Positions 1 through 6,253 of a stretch of DNA of 6,275 nucleotides are shown here, in pieces; the first letter of the stretch is position 1, and every line of letters starts with the position of its first letter. The notes under the pieces are model-generated. The model did not search any database and was not told where the DNA came from. It saw nothing but the letters and a program-made list of their open reading frames with translations. The position numbers and the translations under genes are program-made. This DNA is from SZUA-186 sp041552135. GTDB lineage: Bacteria; Pseudomonadota; Gammaproteobacteria; UBA9214. Location: NCBI GenBank assembly GCA_041552135.1, contig JBFELL010000166.1, positions 1 to 6,275 of the forward strand. Reading direction: 5' to 3'.

Positions 1-106
1 CAACATTGTTAATGCATATTCCGTGTTTTTCTGTGTGCTTCCGTGGCCAATTGAAGGCCAATGGGAACGACATCACTTGAATACGTGCCATTCGTGTTAG
101 GCCCAA
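1..106. repeat. Long direct repeat, copy 1 (may extend past the left edge)
   Basis: These 106 bases recur at 164-269 with only five substitutions (positions 58, 84, 85, 95 and 104) and no gaps; the first 83 bases differ at one position only. The unit contains TTCCGTGT, CTGTGTG and TTCCGTGG words in a row (about 20-46) followed by an ATTGAAGGCCAATGGG stretch. The window starts exactly in it, so its true left border is unknown. No reading frame of note runs through it. Confidence 0.9.
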
Positions 107-112
107 TGGCAC
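85..112. repeat. Short hairpin at the end of repeat copy 1
   Basis: GTGCCATT (85-92) and AATGGCAC (105-112) form a perfect eight-pair stem with a 12-base loop. It occupies the position that corresponds to the start of the REP-like hairpin in copy 2, where these pairing bases are changed. No T-run follows on either side, so I do not call it a terminator. Confidence 0.5.
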
Positions 113-139
113 TCACTTAAGCCCTGCCCCTGGTAAATA

Positions 140-210
140 GCCACGGAATCACACGGAAGATATCAACATTGTTAATGCATATTCCGTGTTTTTCTGTGTG
201 CTTCCGTGGC
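140..210. repeat. Long imperfect inverted repeat (hairpin) spanning the start of repeat copy 2
   Basis: GCCACGGAA (140-148) pairs perfectly with TTCCGTGGC (202-210). After one mismatch (149/201), bases 150-160 pair with 190-200 over 11 positions, two of them G-T wobbles. The result is a roughly 20-pair stem around a 29-base AT-rich loop. The left arm lies in the spacer between the two long repeats and the right arm lies inside copy 2, so the equivalent left arm of copy 1 would fall just outside the window. It may be a small dispersed intergenic element; no protein or known RNA family is recognised in it. Confidence 0.7.
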
Positions 211-269
211 CAATTGAAGGTCAATGGGAACGACATCACTTGAATAACTGCCATTCGGGTTAGGCCGAA
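164..269. repeat. Long direct repeat, copy 2
   Basis: This is the second copy of the 1-106 repeat, offset by 163 bases with 57 bases between the copies. Identity is 101 of 106. Its right end runs into the REP-like hairpin 255-282: the substitution at 258 changes CGTG to CGGG, and the sequence after 269 departs from copy 1, which together create the hairpin absent from copy 1. It lies downstream of the kinase stop, in the 3' flank of the gene cluster. Confidence 0.9.
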
Positions 270-282
270 GGCCGTAACCCGA
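255..282. repeat. REP-like GC-rich hairpin downstream of the kinase gene
   Basis: TCGGGTTA (255-262) pairs with TAACCCGA (275-282), and inside it GGCC (263-266) pairs with GGCC (270-273) around a three-base GAA loop, leaving one bulged base (274). That is 12 base pairs. It sits 10 bases past the stop codon of the kinase gene. The TCGGGTTA...TAACCCGA core is typical of repetitive extragenic palindromes that I recall from many proteobacterial genomes. No T-run follows on the minus strand, so it is not a classical intrinsic terminator, though it could slow 3' decay or help end transcription. The hairpin is seen directly; the REP label is from memory. Confidence 0.65.
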
Positions 283-292
283 CGCCTGGGCG

Positions 293-1228
293 CTAGTCGA
301 GCGACATGGAAAAGCTCTCGCGGTAACGCTCGCGCAAGGTATCCGGATCAAGGCTGTGATTCTGTGTGCCATGCTCCTCGATCTTGATCGCGCCCATCAG
401 GGCGGCAATCCGGCCGGTGGTTTCCCAGCCAAGACCGTTCAGCAGGCCGTACAGCAGCCCGCCGCGATAGGCATCGCCGCAGCCGGTCGGGTCGACGACT
501 TCGCGGACCTTTGCCGGCGGAATATCGATCCGCTGATTCTCGGTGTAGATGTGCGAACCCTCACCGCCCAGTGTCACGATCAGCGCATCCACCTGTTCGG
601 CGATCTCGTGCGGCGACAGGCCGGTGCGCTCCTGCAGCAGTTCGGCCTCGTAGTCATTGACGCACACCCAGGTGGCCTTGTCGATGAAATGCCTCAGGTC
701 CTCGCCGCCAAACAGCGGCAGCCCCTGACCGGGATCGAAGATGAACGGGATACCCGCCTCGACGAACTGCTGCGCATGATCGATCATGGCCTGGCGGCCA
801 TCGGGCGAGACGATGCCGATGGTGATGCCATTCGCTGCGCTGACGCTGTTGCAGTGCGCCTCGTCCATGGCACCCGGATGAAAGGCCGTGATCTGGTTGT
901 CGTCCATGTCGGTGGTGATAAAGGCCTGCGCCGTGTAATGGCCCTCCAGCGCCACGACATGCGTGCGGTCGATGCCGTTGAAATCCATCCATTCGGCATA
1001 GGGTGCAAAGTCCATGTCCACGGCACCCATCGGCACCGGCTCGCCACCGAGCAGCTTCAGGTTGTAGGCGATATTTCCGGCACAGCCGCCGAACTCGCGC
1101 CGCATCTCGGGGACGTGGAAGGCGACATTGAGGATATGCACCTTGTCCGGCAGGATATGGTTCTTGAACCTGTCCTTGAAGACCATGATGGTGTCATAGG
1201 CGAAGGAACCGCAGATCAGTGCAGACAT
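293..1228 (-). CDS. PfkB/ribokinase-family kinase, substrate unproven (adenosine kinase-like)
   Basis: This 311-residue protein belongs to the PfkB (ribokinase) family of ATP-dependent kinases for sugars and nucleosides. The first family signature is seen as FGGCAGNIAYNLKLLGG (46-62). The second is DPTGCGDAYRGGLLYGL (246-262), with D252 the expected catalytic base and the GCG before it forming the anion hole. Other family features are DPGQGLP (165-171), NDYEAELL (191-198) and VTLGGEGSHIY (218-228). The short N-terminal strand LICGSFAYDTI and the overall pattern resemble proteins often labelled adenosine kinase or simply carbohydrate kinase, but the substrate cannot be read from the sequence. 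The ATG is preceded by GGAG at ten bases, a little far. It starts 42 bases after gcvPB and closes the cluster; a REP-like hairpin begins 10 bases past its stop. Family assignment is secure, substrate is not. Confidence 0.9.
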   Translation of the reverse strand: MSALICGSFAYDTIMVFKDRFKNHILPDKVHILNVAFHVPEMRREFGGCAGNIAYNLKLLGGEPVPMGAVDMDFAPYAEWMDFNGIDRTHVVALEGHYTAQAFITTDMDDNQITAFHPGAMDEAHCNSVSAANGITIGIVSPDGRQAMIDHAQQFVEAGIPFIFDPGQGLPLFGGEDLRHFIDKATWVCVNDYEAELLQERTGLSPHEIAEQVDALIVTLGGEGSHIYTENQRIDIPPAKVREVVDPTGCGDAYRGGLLYGLLNGLGWETTGRIAALMGAIKIEEHGTQNHSLDPDTLRERYRESFSMSLD

Positions 1229-1270
1229 GGGATGTAGTCTCCGGAAAGTTACGGCCGTATCACCGCTGCA

Positions 1271-2740
1271 TCAACTGCCGGTCGCCTGCCCGACGGGGCC
1301 CGACCACACCAGGTCCAGTTGCTTGGCGGCACGCACCTCGTCAAGCCGGCGCACCGGCTGCGTATGCGGCGCTTCGTGCAATAATTCCGCATCGGTCTCC
1401 GCTTCCCGCAGGATGCTGACCATGGCCTCGACAAAGGCATCGAGTTCCTCGCGGGTCTCCGTCTCGGTCGGTTCGATCAGCAGGCACTCCGGAACCAGCA
1501 GCGGAAAGTAGGTGGTCGGGGCATGCATGTTGTAGTCCAGCAGGCGCTTGGCGAAGTCCATCGCGGTCACGCCGAGTTCGTCCTTCTGCCGTTTCAGCGT
1601 GACAATAAACTCGTGCGTCGCTCGCCGGCCCGGGAACGCGACATCGAAGCCGGCCTCTGACAGCCGGACCATCAGGTAGTTGGCGTTCAGTGTCGCGAAG
1701 TCCGCGACCCGCCGCATGCCCTCACGGCCCAGCATGCGCGCATAGACATAGGCCCGCAGCAGCACGCCGGCATTGCCCATGAAGGCCGACAGCCGACCGA
1801 TGCTTTGCGGACGCGTGTCCTCGGTGATCCAGTAGTACTCGTCCCCGTCAAAGCCGACGATCGGCACCGGCAGGAACGGTTCCAGGCGCTTGCTGACGCC
1901 TACCGGTCCGGCGCCCGGACCGCCGCCGCCGTGCGGTGTGGAAAAGGTCTTGTGCAGGTTCATATGAATGACGTCGAACCCCATGTCGCCCGGCCTCACC
2001 TTGCCGAGGATGGCATTGAGGTTGGCGCCGTCGTAATACAGCAGGCCGCCGGCCTCGTGGATCACCCTGGCGATCTCCTCGATCCTGCGCTCGAACACGC
2101 CAAGGGTCGAGGGGTTGGTCAGCATGATGCCGGCGGTCTGCGGGCCGACCGCCGCCTTCAGCGCCTCCAGGTCAACATCGCCATCGCGGTCGGTCGGGAT
2201 CTCGTGGACCTTGTAGCCGCACATGGTGGCGGTTGCCGGGTTGGTACCGTGCGCGGCATCCGGCACCAGGATCTCGTTGCGTTGCGTATCGCCGCTGGAA
2301 TCGTGATAGGCACGAATCATCGCGACACCGGTAAACTCGCCCTGCGCACCGGCCGCCGGCGTCAGCGACACGGCCGGCATGCCGGTCACCTCCTTGAGCA
2401 TCTCCTGCAGCTCGAACATGCAGGCCATGAACCCCTGCCCCATTGTCACCGGCCCCAGCGGGTGCCGCGCCAGCATGCCCGGCAGCATCGCCAGGCTGTT
2501 GCAGGCGCGCGGATTGTATTTCATGGTGCAGGAACCCAGCGGGTAGAACTGGGTATCAATGGAGAAATTCTTCTGCGACAGGCGGGTATAGTGCCGCACC
2601 GCCTGCATCTCGGAAACCTCCGGCAGCAGGGGCGGCTCGTCCCTCAACAGGCCGGCAGGTATATCGTCGATCGCATCGCTCATGGCCGGTGCCTGCGCCA
2701 GGGCACGGCGACCGGAACGGGATTGTTCAAATATCAGCAT
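1271..2740 (-). CDS. gcvPB: Glycine dehydrogenase (decarboxylating) subunit 2, split P-protein beta
   Basis: This is the C-terminal half of the split P-protein and carries the PLP cofactor. The 489-residue product has normal length. The start MLIFEQSRSGRRA is the family N-terminus. Visible motifs are FYPLGSCTMKYNPR (65-78), LTPAAGAQGEF (126-136), DAAHGTNPATA (161-171), LTNPSTLGVFE (207-217), YYDGANLNAI (235-244, with D237 expected to contact the PLP ring nitrogen) and HMNLHKTFSTPHGGGGPGAGP (259-279), in which K264 is the expected Schiff-base lysine. The C-terminal region keeps APTTYFPLLVPE and IEPTETE (423-429). It follows tpx by 20 bases and precedes the kinase by 42. The Shine-Dalgarno sequence is modest: an AGGA 12 bases and a GGA 8 bases before the ATG. 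Both halves of the P-protein are intact, so the enzyme should be functional. Confidence 0.97.
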   Translation of the reverse strand: MLIFEQSRSGRRALAQAPAMSDAIDDIPAGLLRDEPPLLPEVSEMQAVRHYTRLSQKNFSIDTQFYPLGSCTMKYNPRACNSLAMLPGMLARHPLGPVTMGQGFMACMFELQEMLKEVTGMPAVSLTPAAGAQGEFTGVAMIRAYHDSSGDTQRNEILVPDAAHGTNPATATMCGYKVHEIPTDRDGDVDLEALKAAVGPQTAGIMLTNPSTLGVFERRIEEIARVIHEAGGLLYYDGANLNAILGKVRPGDMGFDVIHMNLHKTFSTPHGGGGPGAGPVGVSKRLEPFLPVPIVGFDGDEYYWITEDTRPQSIGRLSAFMGNAGVLLRAYVYARMLGREGMRRVADFATLNANYLMVRLSEAGFDVAFPGRRATHEFIVTLKRQKDELGVTAMDFAKRLLDYNMHAPTTYFPLLVPECLLIEPTETETREELDAFVEAMVSILREAETDAELLHEAPHTQPVRRLDEVRAAKQLDLVWSGPVGQATGS

Positions 2741-2760
2741 GTGGAACGTCCATCCTGTCC

Positions 2761-3258
2761 TTACAGCGCTGCCAGCGCCGCAGCGTAGTCCGGCTCATCG
2801 GCAATTTCGGGCACCAGTTCGGTGTAGACAACCGTGTCATTCGCGTCGAGCACCACGACGGCACGTGCGGTGATGCCGGCCAGCGGGCCATCCGTCATCA
2901 GGACACCGTAGTCCTTGGCGAAGTTGCGGCTGCGCATCATCGAAAGCGGCACCACGTTCTCGATGCCCTCGGCGCCGCAGAAGCGGCCCATGGCAAACGG
3001 CAGGTCGGCGGAGATAACGAGCATCACCGCATCGTCATGGCTGCTGGCATGCTCGTTGAACTTCCTGGTCGAGGTTGCACAGGTCGGTGTATCCAGGCTC
3101 GGCACGATGTTGAGCAGTTTCTTCTTGCCGCTGTAAGTTGCCAGGCCGACATTGTTCAGCTGGCCGTCGACCAGACCGAAATCCGGCGCTGCACTGCCGA
3201 CTGCCGGCAGATCGCCATTGGTGTGAAATTCATTACCCTGCAAGGTCACGGTTGCCAT
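2761..3258 (-). CDS. tpx: Thiol peroxidase (Tpx, atypical 2-Cys peroxiredoxin)
   Basis: Tpx reduces hydrogen peroxide and organic peroxides, usually at the expense of thioredoxin, in the cytosol. The 165-residue product closely resembles E. coli Tpx. The peroxidatic cysteine is C60 in the motif PSLDTPTC (53-60), and the resolving cysteine is C94 in DLPFAMGRFCGAEG (85-98), the arrangement of an atypical 2-Cys enzyme. The conserved ARAVVVLD segment (131-138) holds the active-site arginine R132, and EPDYAAAL sits at the C-terminus. The third, non-catalytic cysteine of the E. coli protein is replaced by isoleucine at residue 82. A much longer open frame exists upstream, but the ATG used here has an excellent AGGAGAG six bases before it. 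It is lodged between gcvPA (26-base gap) and gcvPB (20-base gap), an unexpected place for a peroxidase. Identity is secure; its link to glycine cleavage is inference. Confidence 0.97.
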   Translation of the reverse strand: MATVTLQGNEFHTNGDLPAVGSAAPDFGLVDGQLNNVGLATYSGKKKLLNIVPSLDTPTCATSTRKFNEHASSHDDAVMLVISADLPFAMGRFCGAEGIENVVPLSMMRSRNFAKDYGVLMTDGPLAGITARAVVVLDANDTVVYTELVPEIADEPDYAAALAAL

Positions 3259-3264
3259 ACTGTT

Positions 3265-3271
3265 CTCTCCT
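3265..3271 (-). promoter_or_regulatory. Ribosome-binding site of tpx
   Basis: The minus strand reads AGGAGAG, six bases before the tpx ATG. It is the strongest Shine-Dalgarno sequence of the cluster. It argues that tpx is translated efficiently on its own and that its start is at 3258, not at any of the ATGs further upstream inside gcvPA. Confidence 0.75.
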
Positions 3272-3284
3272 GTTATTTCGCCTG

Positions 3285-4685
3285 TTATGCCATCTTCGGC
3301 TCGACCGGACACCCGGCCACGGTTTGGGTCTTGATGATGCGATCGAGGTGATCGGCATACAGCTCGATGTCGGCCTCGGTCCGGGTCTCCGTCGCGCACA
3401 CCAGCAGGGCATTGCCAAGCTCGGGATAATCCTGCGACAGGTCGTATCCCGGCAGCAGGTTGTGTGCATACAGCGGTCGCATGACGTCCTTCAGCGGCAG
3501 GGAGAAACGCAGCACCGTTTCGTGGAAACACGGCCGGTTGAACATCGGCTCGACGTAATCGCTTGCCGTCAGGCGCTCGACCAGCCGGCTGGTGTTGGCG
3601 TGGCAGGCACGCGCCACGCGGGACAGCCCGTCCGCGCCCAGCAGTGCCATGTAGATGGTCGCGGCCGTGACCAGCAGCCCCTGGTTGGTGCAGATATTGG
3701 AGGTCGCCTTGGAACGGCGGATATGCTGCTCGCGCGCCTGCAACGTCAGCGTGTAGCCGTCGCGCCCGTCACGGTCCACGGTGCGCCCGACGATACGACC
3801 CGGCATCTGCCTGACCAGTGGCTGCTTGCAGCACAGGTAGCCGAAATACGGACCACCGGACGACAGCGGCACGCCCAGCGGCTGGCCCTCGCCGCAGGCG
3901 ATGTCCGCTCCCCGGCTGCCCCACTTGCCGGGTGGCTTCAGCAGCGCCAGCGAGGTCGGGTTGGCCACGGCGATCACCAGTGCACCCTGTGCATGCGCCC
4001 AGTCGGTCAGCGCATCCACTTCTTCCAGCACGCCGAAGAAATTCGGTTGCTGAATCACCAGCGCGGCAATGTCCTCACCCTCCAGGTGCTGCAGTGATTC
4101 GGGCACGGTATTGCCGCCGTCACTGCAGTACGGCACATCGATCAGCTCGATACCCTGGTTCTTTACGATGGTGCGCGTCGTCTTGCGATAGGCCGGATGC
4201 ACCGTCGTCGGCATCAGGATACGGTGTGACTTCGACTTGCGGTTGCCGCGCACGGCCATGAGCACCGCTTCCGCCAGCCCCGAGGCGCCGTCATACAGCG
4301 AGGTGTTCGACACGTCCATCCCGGTCAGGCTGGCCATCATGGTCTGGAACTCGTAGAGCAGCTGCAGCGTGCCCTGGCTGGCCTCGGCCTGGTACGGCGT
4401 GTAGGCGCTGTAGAACTCGCCGCGCGTGGCAATCTGCCAGACCGCGGCCGGGATGTGGTGCTCGTAGGCCCCGGCGCCCATGAAACACAGCGGCAGGCCG
4501 TCCTGCCCGGAGCGCTCCGCCATCAGGCGACTGATCTCCTGCTCGGTCTGCCCCTTCGGCACACCCTCGAGCTTGCCGATACGCAGGCTGGCGGGTATCT
4601 CGTCGAACAGGTCTTCGATGTCGCCCGCCTTGATGCTGGCAAGCATGTCGCGGATATCGTTATCCGTATGCGGAATGAATGGCAT
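3285..4685 (-). CDS. gcvPA: Glycine dehydrogenase (decarboxylating) subunit 1, split P-protein alpha
   Basis: This is the N-terminal half of a split P-protein. With GcvPB it forms the PLP-dependent glycine decarboxylase that passes the aminomethyl group to GcvH. The product is 466 residues, a usual size for subunit 1. Visible family motifs are MPFIPHT at the start, YSAYTPYQAEASQG (92-105), the VSNTSLYDGASGLAEA block (125-140), ADIACGEGQPLG (260-271) and REQHIRRSKATSNICTNQG (318-336). It has the fold-type I aminotransferase core but not the PLP lysine, which sits in subunit 2. An ATG 27 codons upstream is in frame but would overlap the end of gcvH and does not fit the family start. The chosen start has no clear Shine-Dalgarno sequence, so it may rely on coupling to gcvH. 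The gap to tpx is 26 bases. Confidence 0.97.
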   Translation of the reverse strand: MPFIPHTDNDIRDMLASIKAGDIEDLFDEIPASLRIGKLEGVPKGQTEQEISRLMAERSGQDGLPLCFMGAGAYEHHIPAAVWQIATRGEFYSAYTPYQAEASQGTLQLLYEFQTMMASLTGMDVSNTSLYDGASGLAEAVLMAVRGNRKSKSHRILMPTTVHPAYRKTTRTIVKNQGIELIDVPYCSDGGNTVPESLQHLEGEDIAALVIQQPNFFGVLEEVDALTDWAHAQGALVIAVANPTSLALLKPPGKWGSRGADIACGEGQPLGVPLSSGGPYFGYLCCKQPLVRQMPGRIVGRTVDRDGRDGYTLTLQAREQHIRRSKATSNICTNQGLLVTAATIYMALLGADGLSRVARACHANTSRLVERLTASDYVEPMFNRPCFHETVLRFSLPLKDVMRPLYAHNLLPGYDLSQDYPELGNALLVCATETRTEADIELYADHLDRIIKTQTVAGCPVEPKMA

Positions 4686-4722
4686 GATTATCAGTTCTTG
4701 CTGGTAGTGGTTTGCAACCGCC

Positions 4723-5118
4723 TCAGTGAGACTCGGATTCCAGGTAGGCACCGTAGGCTTCGGCATCCATCAGCCCGTCCACTGCACCTGCATCGGACGG
4801 CTGCATGCGGAAGATCCAGCCCTCGCCATAGGGATCCTGGTTGACGGTTTCCGGACCATCGCCGAGTCCGTCATTGACTTCGACGACTTCGCCGGAAACC
4901 GGCGCATAGACATCCGAGGCGGCCTTCACCGATTCGACCACGGCACAGGCCTCTTCCGCCGTCACGCTGGCGCCGACTTCCGGCAGTTCCACGAACACCA
5001 TGTCACCGAGCTGGTCCTGGGCACTGTCGGAGATGCCGACGGTCACCGTGCCGTCATCGTTGACACGGACCCACTCGTGGCTTTTGACATATTTGAGGTC
5101 AACAGGAATGTTACTCAT
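4723..5118 (-). CDS. gcvH: Glycine cleavage system H-protein (lipoyl carrier)
   Basis: GcvH is the small lipoylated shuttle that carries the aminomethyl intermediate from the P-protein to the T-protein and then presents dihydrolipoate to the L-protein. The 131-residue product has normal length. The lipoyl attachment site is seen as VVESVKAASDVYAPVSG, with the modified lysine at K65. The N-terminal block (KYVKSHEWV, residues 9-17), the central GDMVFVELPEVG (38-49) and the C-terminal NQDPYGEGWIF segment (93-103) are all typical. The frame stays open upstream into the gcvT end, but the ATG chosen here gives the family N-terminus and is preceded by a strong GAGGAAG ribosome-binding site, so the longer version is not real. 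It lies 43 bases after gcvT and 37 bases before gcvPA. Identity is secure. Confidence 0.97.
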   Translation of the reverse strand: MSNIPVDLKYVKSHEWVRVNDDGTVTVGISDSAQDQLGDMVFVELPEVGASVTAEEACAVVESVKAASDVYAPVSGEVVEVNDGLGDGPETVNQDPYGEGWIFRMQPSDAGAVDGLMDAEAYGAYLESESH

Positions 5119-5120
5119 GA

Positions 5121-5127
5121 CTTCCTC
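5121..5127 (-). promoter_or_regulatory. Ribosome-binding site of gcvH
   Basis: The minus strand reads GAGGAAG here, with the GAGG core five bases before the gcvH ATG. It is a good Shine-Dalgarno sequence and settles the start of gcvH, because the open frame itself extends about 260 bases further upstream into gcvT. Confidence 0.75.
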
Positions 5128-5161
5128 GCTTGTTAATGTACATTTACGTCGGTTATGGGAA

Positions 5162-6253
5162 TCAGATCTCGATCTGCGCCATGCCGTTGCGCACGAACGG
5201 TGGCTTGACGATGCGCACCGGCAGGCGCTTGCCGCGGATATCGACTTCACAGGAGCCGTCGACATCCGCGGGGACCCGGGCGAAGGCAATCGCGCGCTGC
5301 AGGGTCGGCGAGAAACTGCCACTGGTAACCTCGCCCTCGCCGGACTCGCCGGCGATGATCTTCTGGTGGTTGCGCAGCACACCCTTGCCCTCCAGCACCA
5401 GCCCGACCAGCTTCTGCTTCACTCCCCCGGCACGCTGTTTTTCCAGGGCAGTACGGCCGATGAAATCGCGGTCCGCCGGCTCCCAGGCCACGGTCCAGCC
5501 CAGCGCGGCTTCCAGCGGGGAGACCGACTCGTCCATATCGGAGCCGTACAGGTTCATACCGGCCTCCAGGCGCAGCGTGTCCCGGGCACCGAGACCGGTC
5601 GGGCTCACGCCGGCAGCACGCAGTTGCTGCCAGAAACCCGCGGCATCGTCCCCGGGCAGGATAATTTCGAAACCGTCTTCACCGGTATAGCCGGTGCGCG
5701 CAATGAACCACTCGCCGGCAAAGGCACCGTAGAATGGCTTCAGCGGTTCGGCGGCCGCCCGCGCTCCGGCGGAAAGCACACTGAGCACCTTGTCACGCGC
5801 CTGTGGCCCCTGGATGGCGATCATGGCCATTTCAGGGCGTTCTGTCACTGTGACATCGAAGGCGGTGGCCTGTTTCTCCAGCCATGCCAGGTCCTTGTCA
5901 CGCGTGCCGGCGTTAACCACCATGCGGTAGAAATCATCCTGCAGGTAGTAGACGATCAGGTCGTCGATCACGCCGCCGGCTTCATTCAGCATGCAGCCAT
6001 AGAGCGCCTTGCCGCTGTCCCTGAGCTTGTTGACGTCGTTCGCCAGCAGCTTGCGCAGGTAATCGCGCACCCGCTCGCCGGTCAGATCGACCACTGCCAT
6101 GTGCGACACATCGAACATGCCCGCGGCCTTGCGCACGGTGTGATGCTCGTCGATCTGCGAGCCGTAGTTGATCGGCATGTCCCAGCCGGCGAAATCGACC
6201 AGCTTGCCGCCCGCGGCGACATGTTCGTCATATAGAGGGGTTCTGTTTCCCAT
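5162..6253 (-). CDS. gcvT: Glycine cleavage system T-protein (aminomethyltransferase)
   Basis: This protein takes the aminomethyl group carried on lipoylated GcvH, releases ammonia and makes 5,10-methylene-tetrahydrofolate in the cytosol. The 363-residue product has the usual family length and resembles E. coli GcvT from end to end. Visible blocks are TPLYDEH near residue 5, the YGSQIDEHH segment (30-38), GMFDVSHM (45-52), GGVIDDLIVYY (93-103, holding the conserved Asp pair D97/D98), the RTGYTGEDGFEI block (186-197), GLGARDTLRLEAGMNLYG (220-237) and the C-terminal domain with SGSFSPTL (311-318) and FVRNG near the end. The ATG start matches the family N-terminus and has a modest GGGA eight bases upstream. 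It is the first gene of the visible cluster, with 43 bases to gcvH. The promoter is outside the window. Identity is very secure. Confidence 0.98.
   Translation of the reverse strand: MGNRTPLYDEHVAAGGKLVDFAGWDMPINYGSQIDEHHTVRKAAGMFDVSHMAVVDLTGERVRDYLRKLLANDVNKLRDSGKALYGCMLNEAGGVIDDLIVYYLQDDFYRMVVNAGTRDKDLAWLEKQATAFDVTVTERPEMAMIAIQGPQARDKVLSVLSAGARAAAEPLKPFYGAFAGEWFIARTGYTGEDGFEIILPGDDAAGFWQQLRAAGVSPTGLGARDTLRLEAGMNLYGSDMDESVSPLEAALGWTVAWEPADRDFIGRTALEKQRAGGVKQKLVGLVLEGKGVLRNHQKIIAGESGEGEVTSGSFSPTLQRAIAFARVPADVDGSCEVDIRGKRLPVRIVKPPFVRNGMAQIEI

Noticed and set aside
1..269. CRISPR array
   Set aside because: Only two copies, each over 100 bases, with one 57-base spacer that itself contains a hairpin arm; the geometry does not fit CRISPR repeats and no cas gene is present.
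255..282. Intrinsic terminator for the cluster
   Set aside because: The hairpin is strong and well placed but no run of T follows it on the minus strand, so I record it only as a REP-like hairpin that might assist termination.
172..372. 66-codon minus-strand open frame running from the end of the kinase gene into the repeat block
   Set aside because: It overlaps the kinase 3' end in another frame, runs through the REP-like hairpin and repeat copy 2, and shows no motif.
356..1237. 293-codon plus-strand open frame opposite the kinase gene
   Set aside because: It mirrors the kinase gene almost exactly, has no recognisable domain, and is explained by codon bias of the real gene on the minus strand.
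1805..2788. 327-codon plus-strand open frame opposite gcvPB
   Set aside because: Antisense shadow of gcvPB with low-complexity His/Arg/Gln-rich translation and no family resemblance.
2761..3531. Longer 256-residue version of Tpx with an N-terminal extension
   Set aside because: The extra residues are gcvPA read in another frame; the ATG at 3258 has a strong ribosome-binding site and gives the family N-terminus.
3138..4097. 319-codon plus-strand open frame across tpx and gcvPA
   Set aside because: It crosses two intact minus-strand genes and has no recognisable domain; a shadow frame.
5135..5144. Ten-base palindrome AATGTACATT in the gcvT-gcvH gap as an operator
   Set aside because: It is a single short palindrome inside an operon gap with no promoter nearby; such sites occur by chance and nothing else supports a regulator site.
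5000..6235. 411-codon plus-strand open frame opposite gcvT, longer than gcvT itself
   Set aside because: It lies antisense to a fully recognisable gcvT and the end of gcvH, its translation shows no family motif and is rich in His, Arg and Gln as expected from the opposite strand of GC-rich genes.
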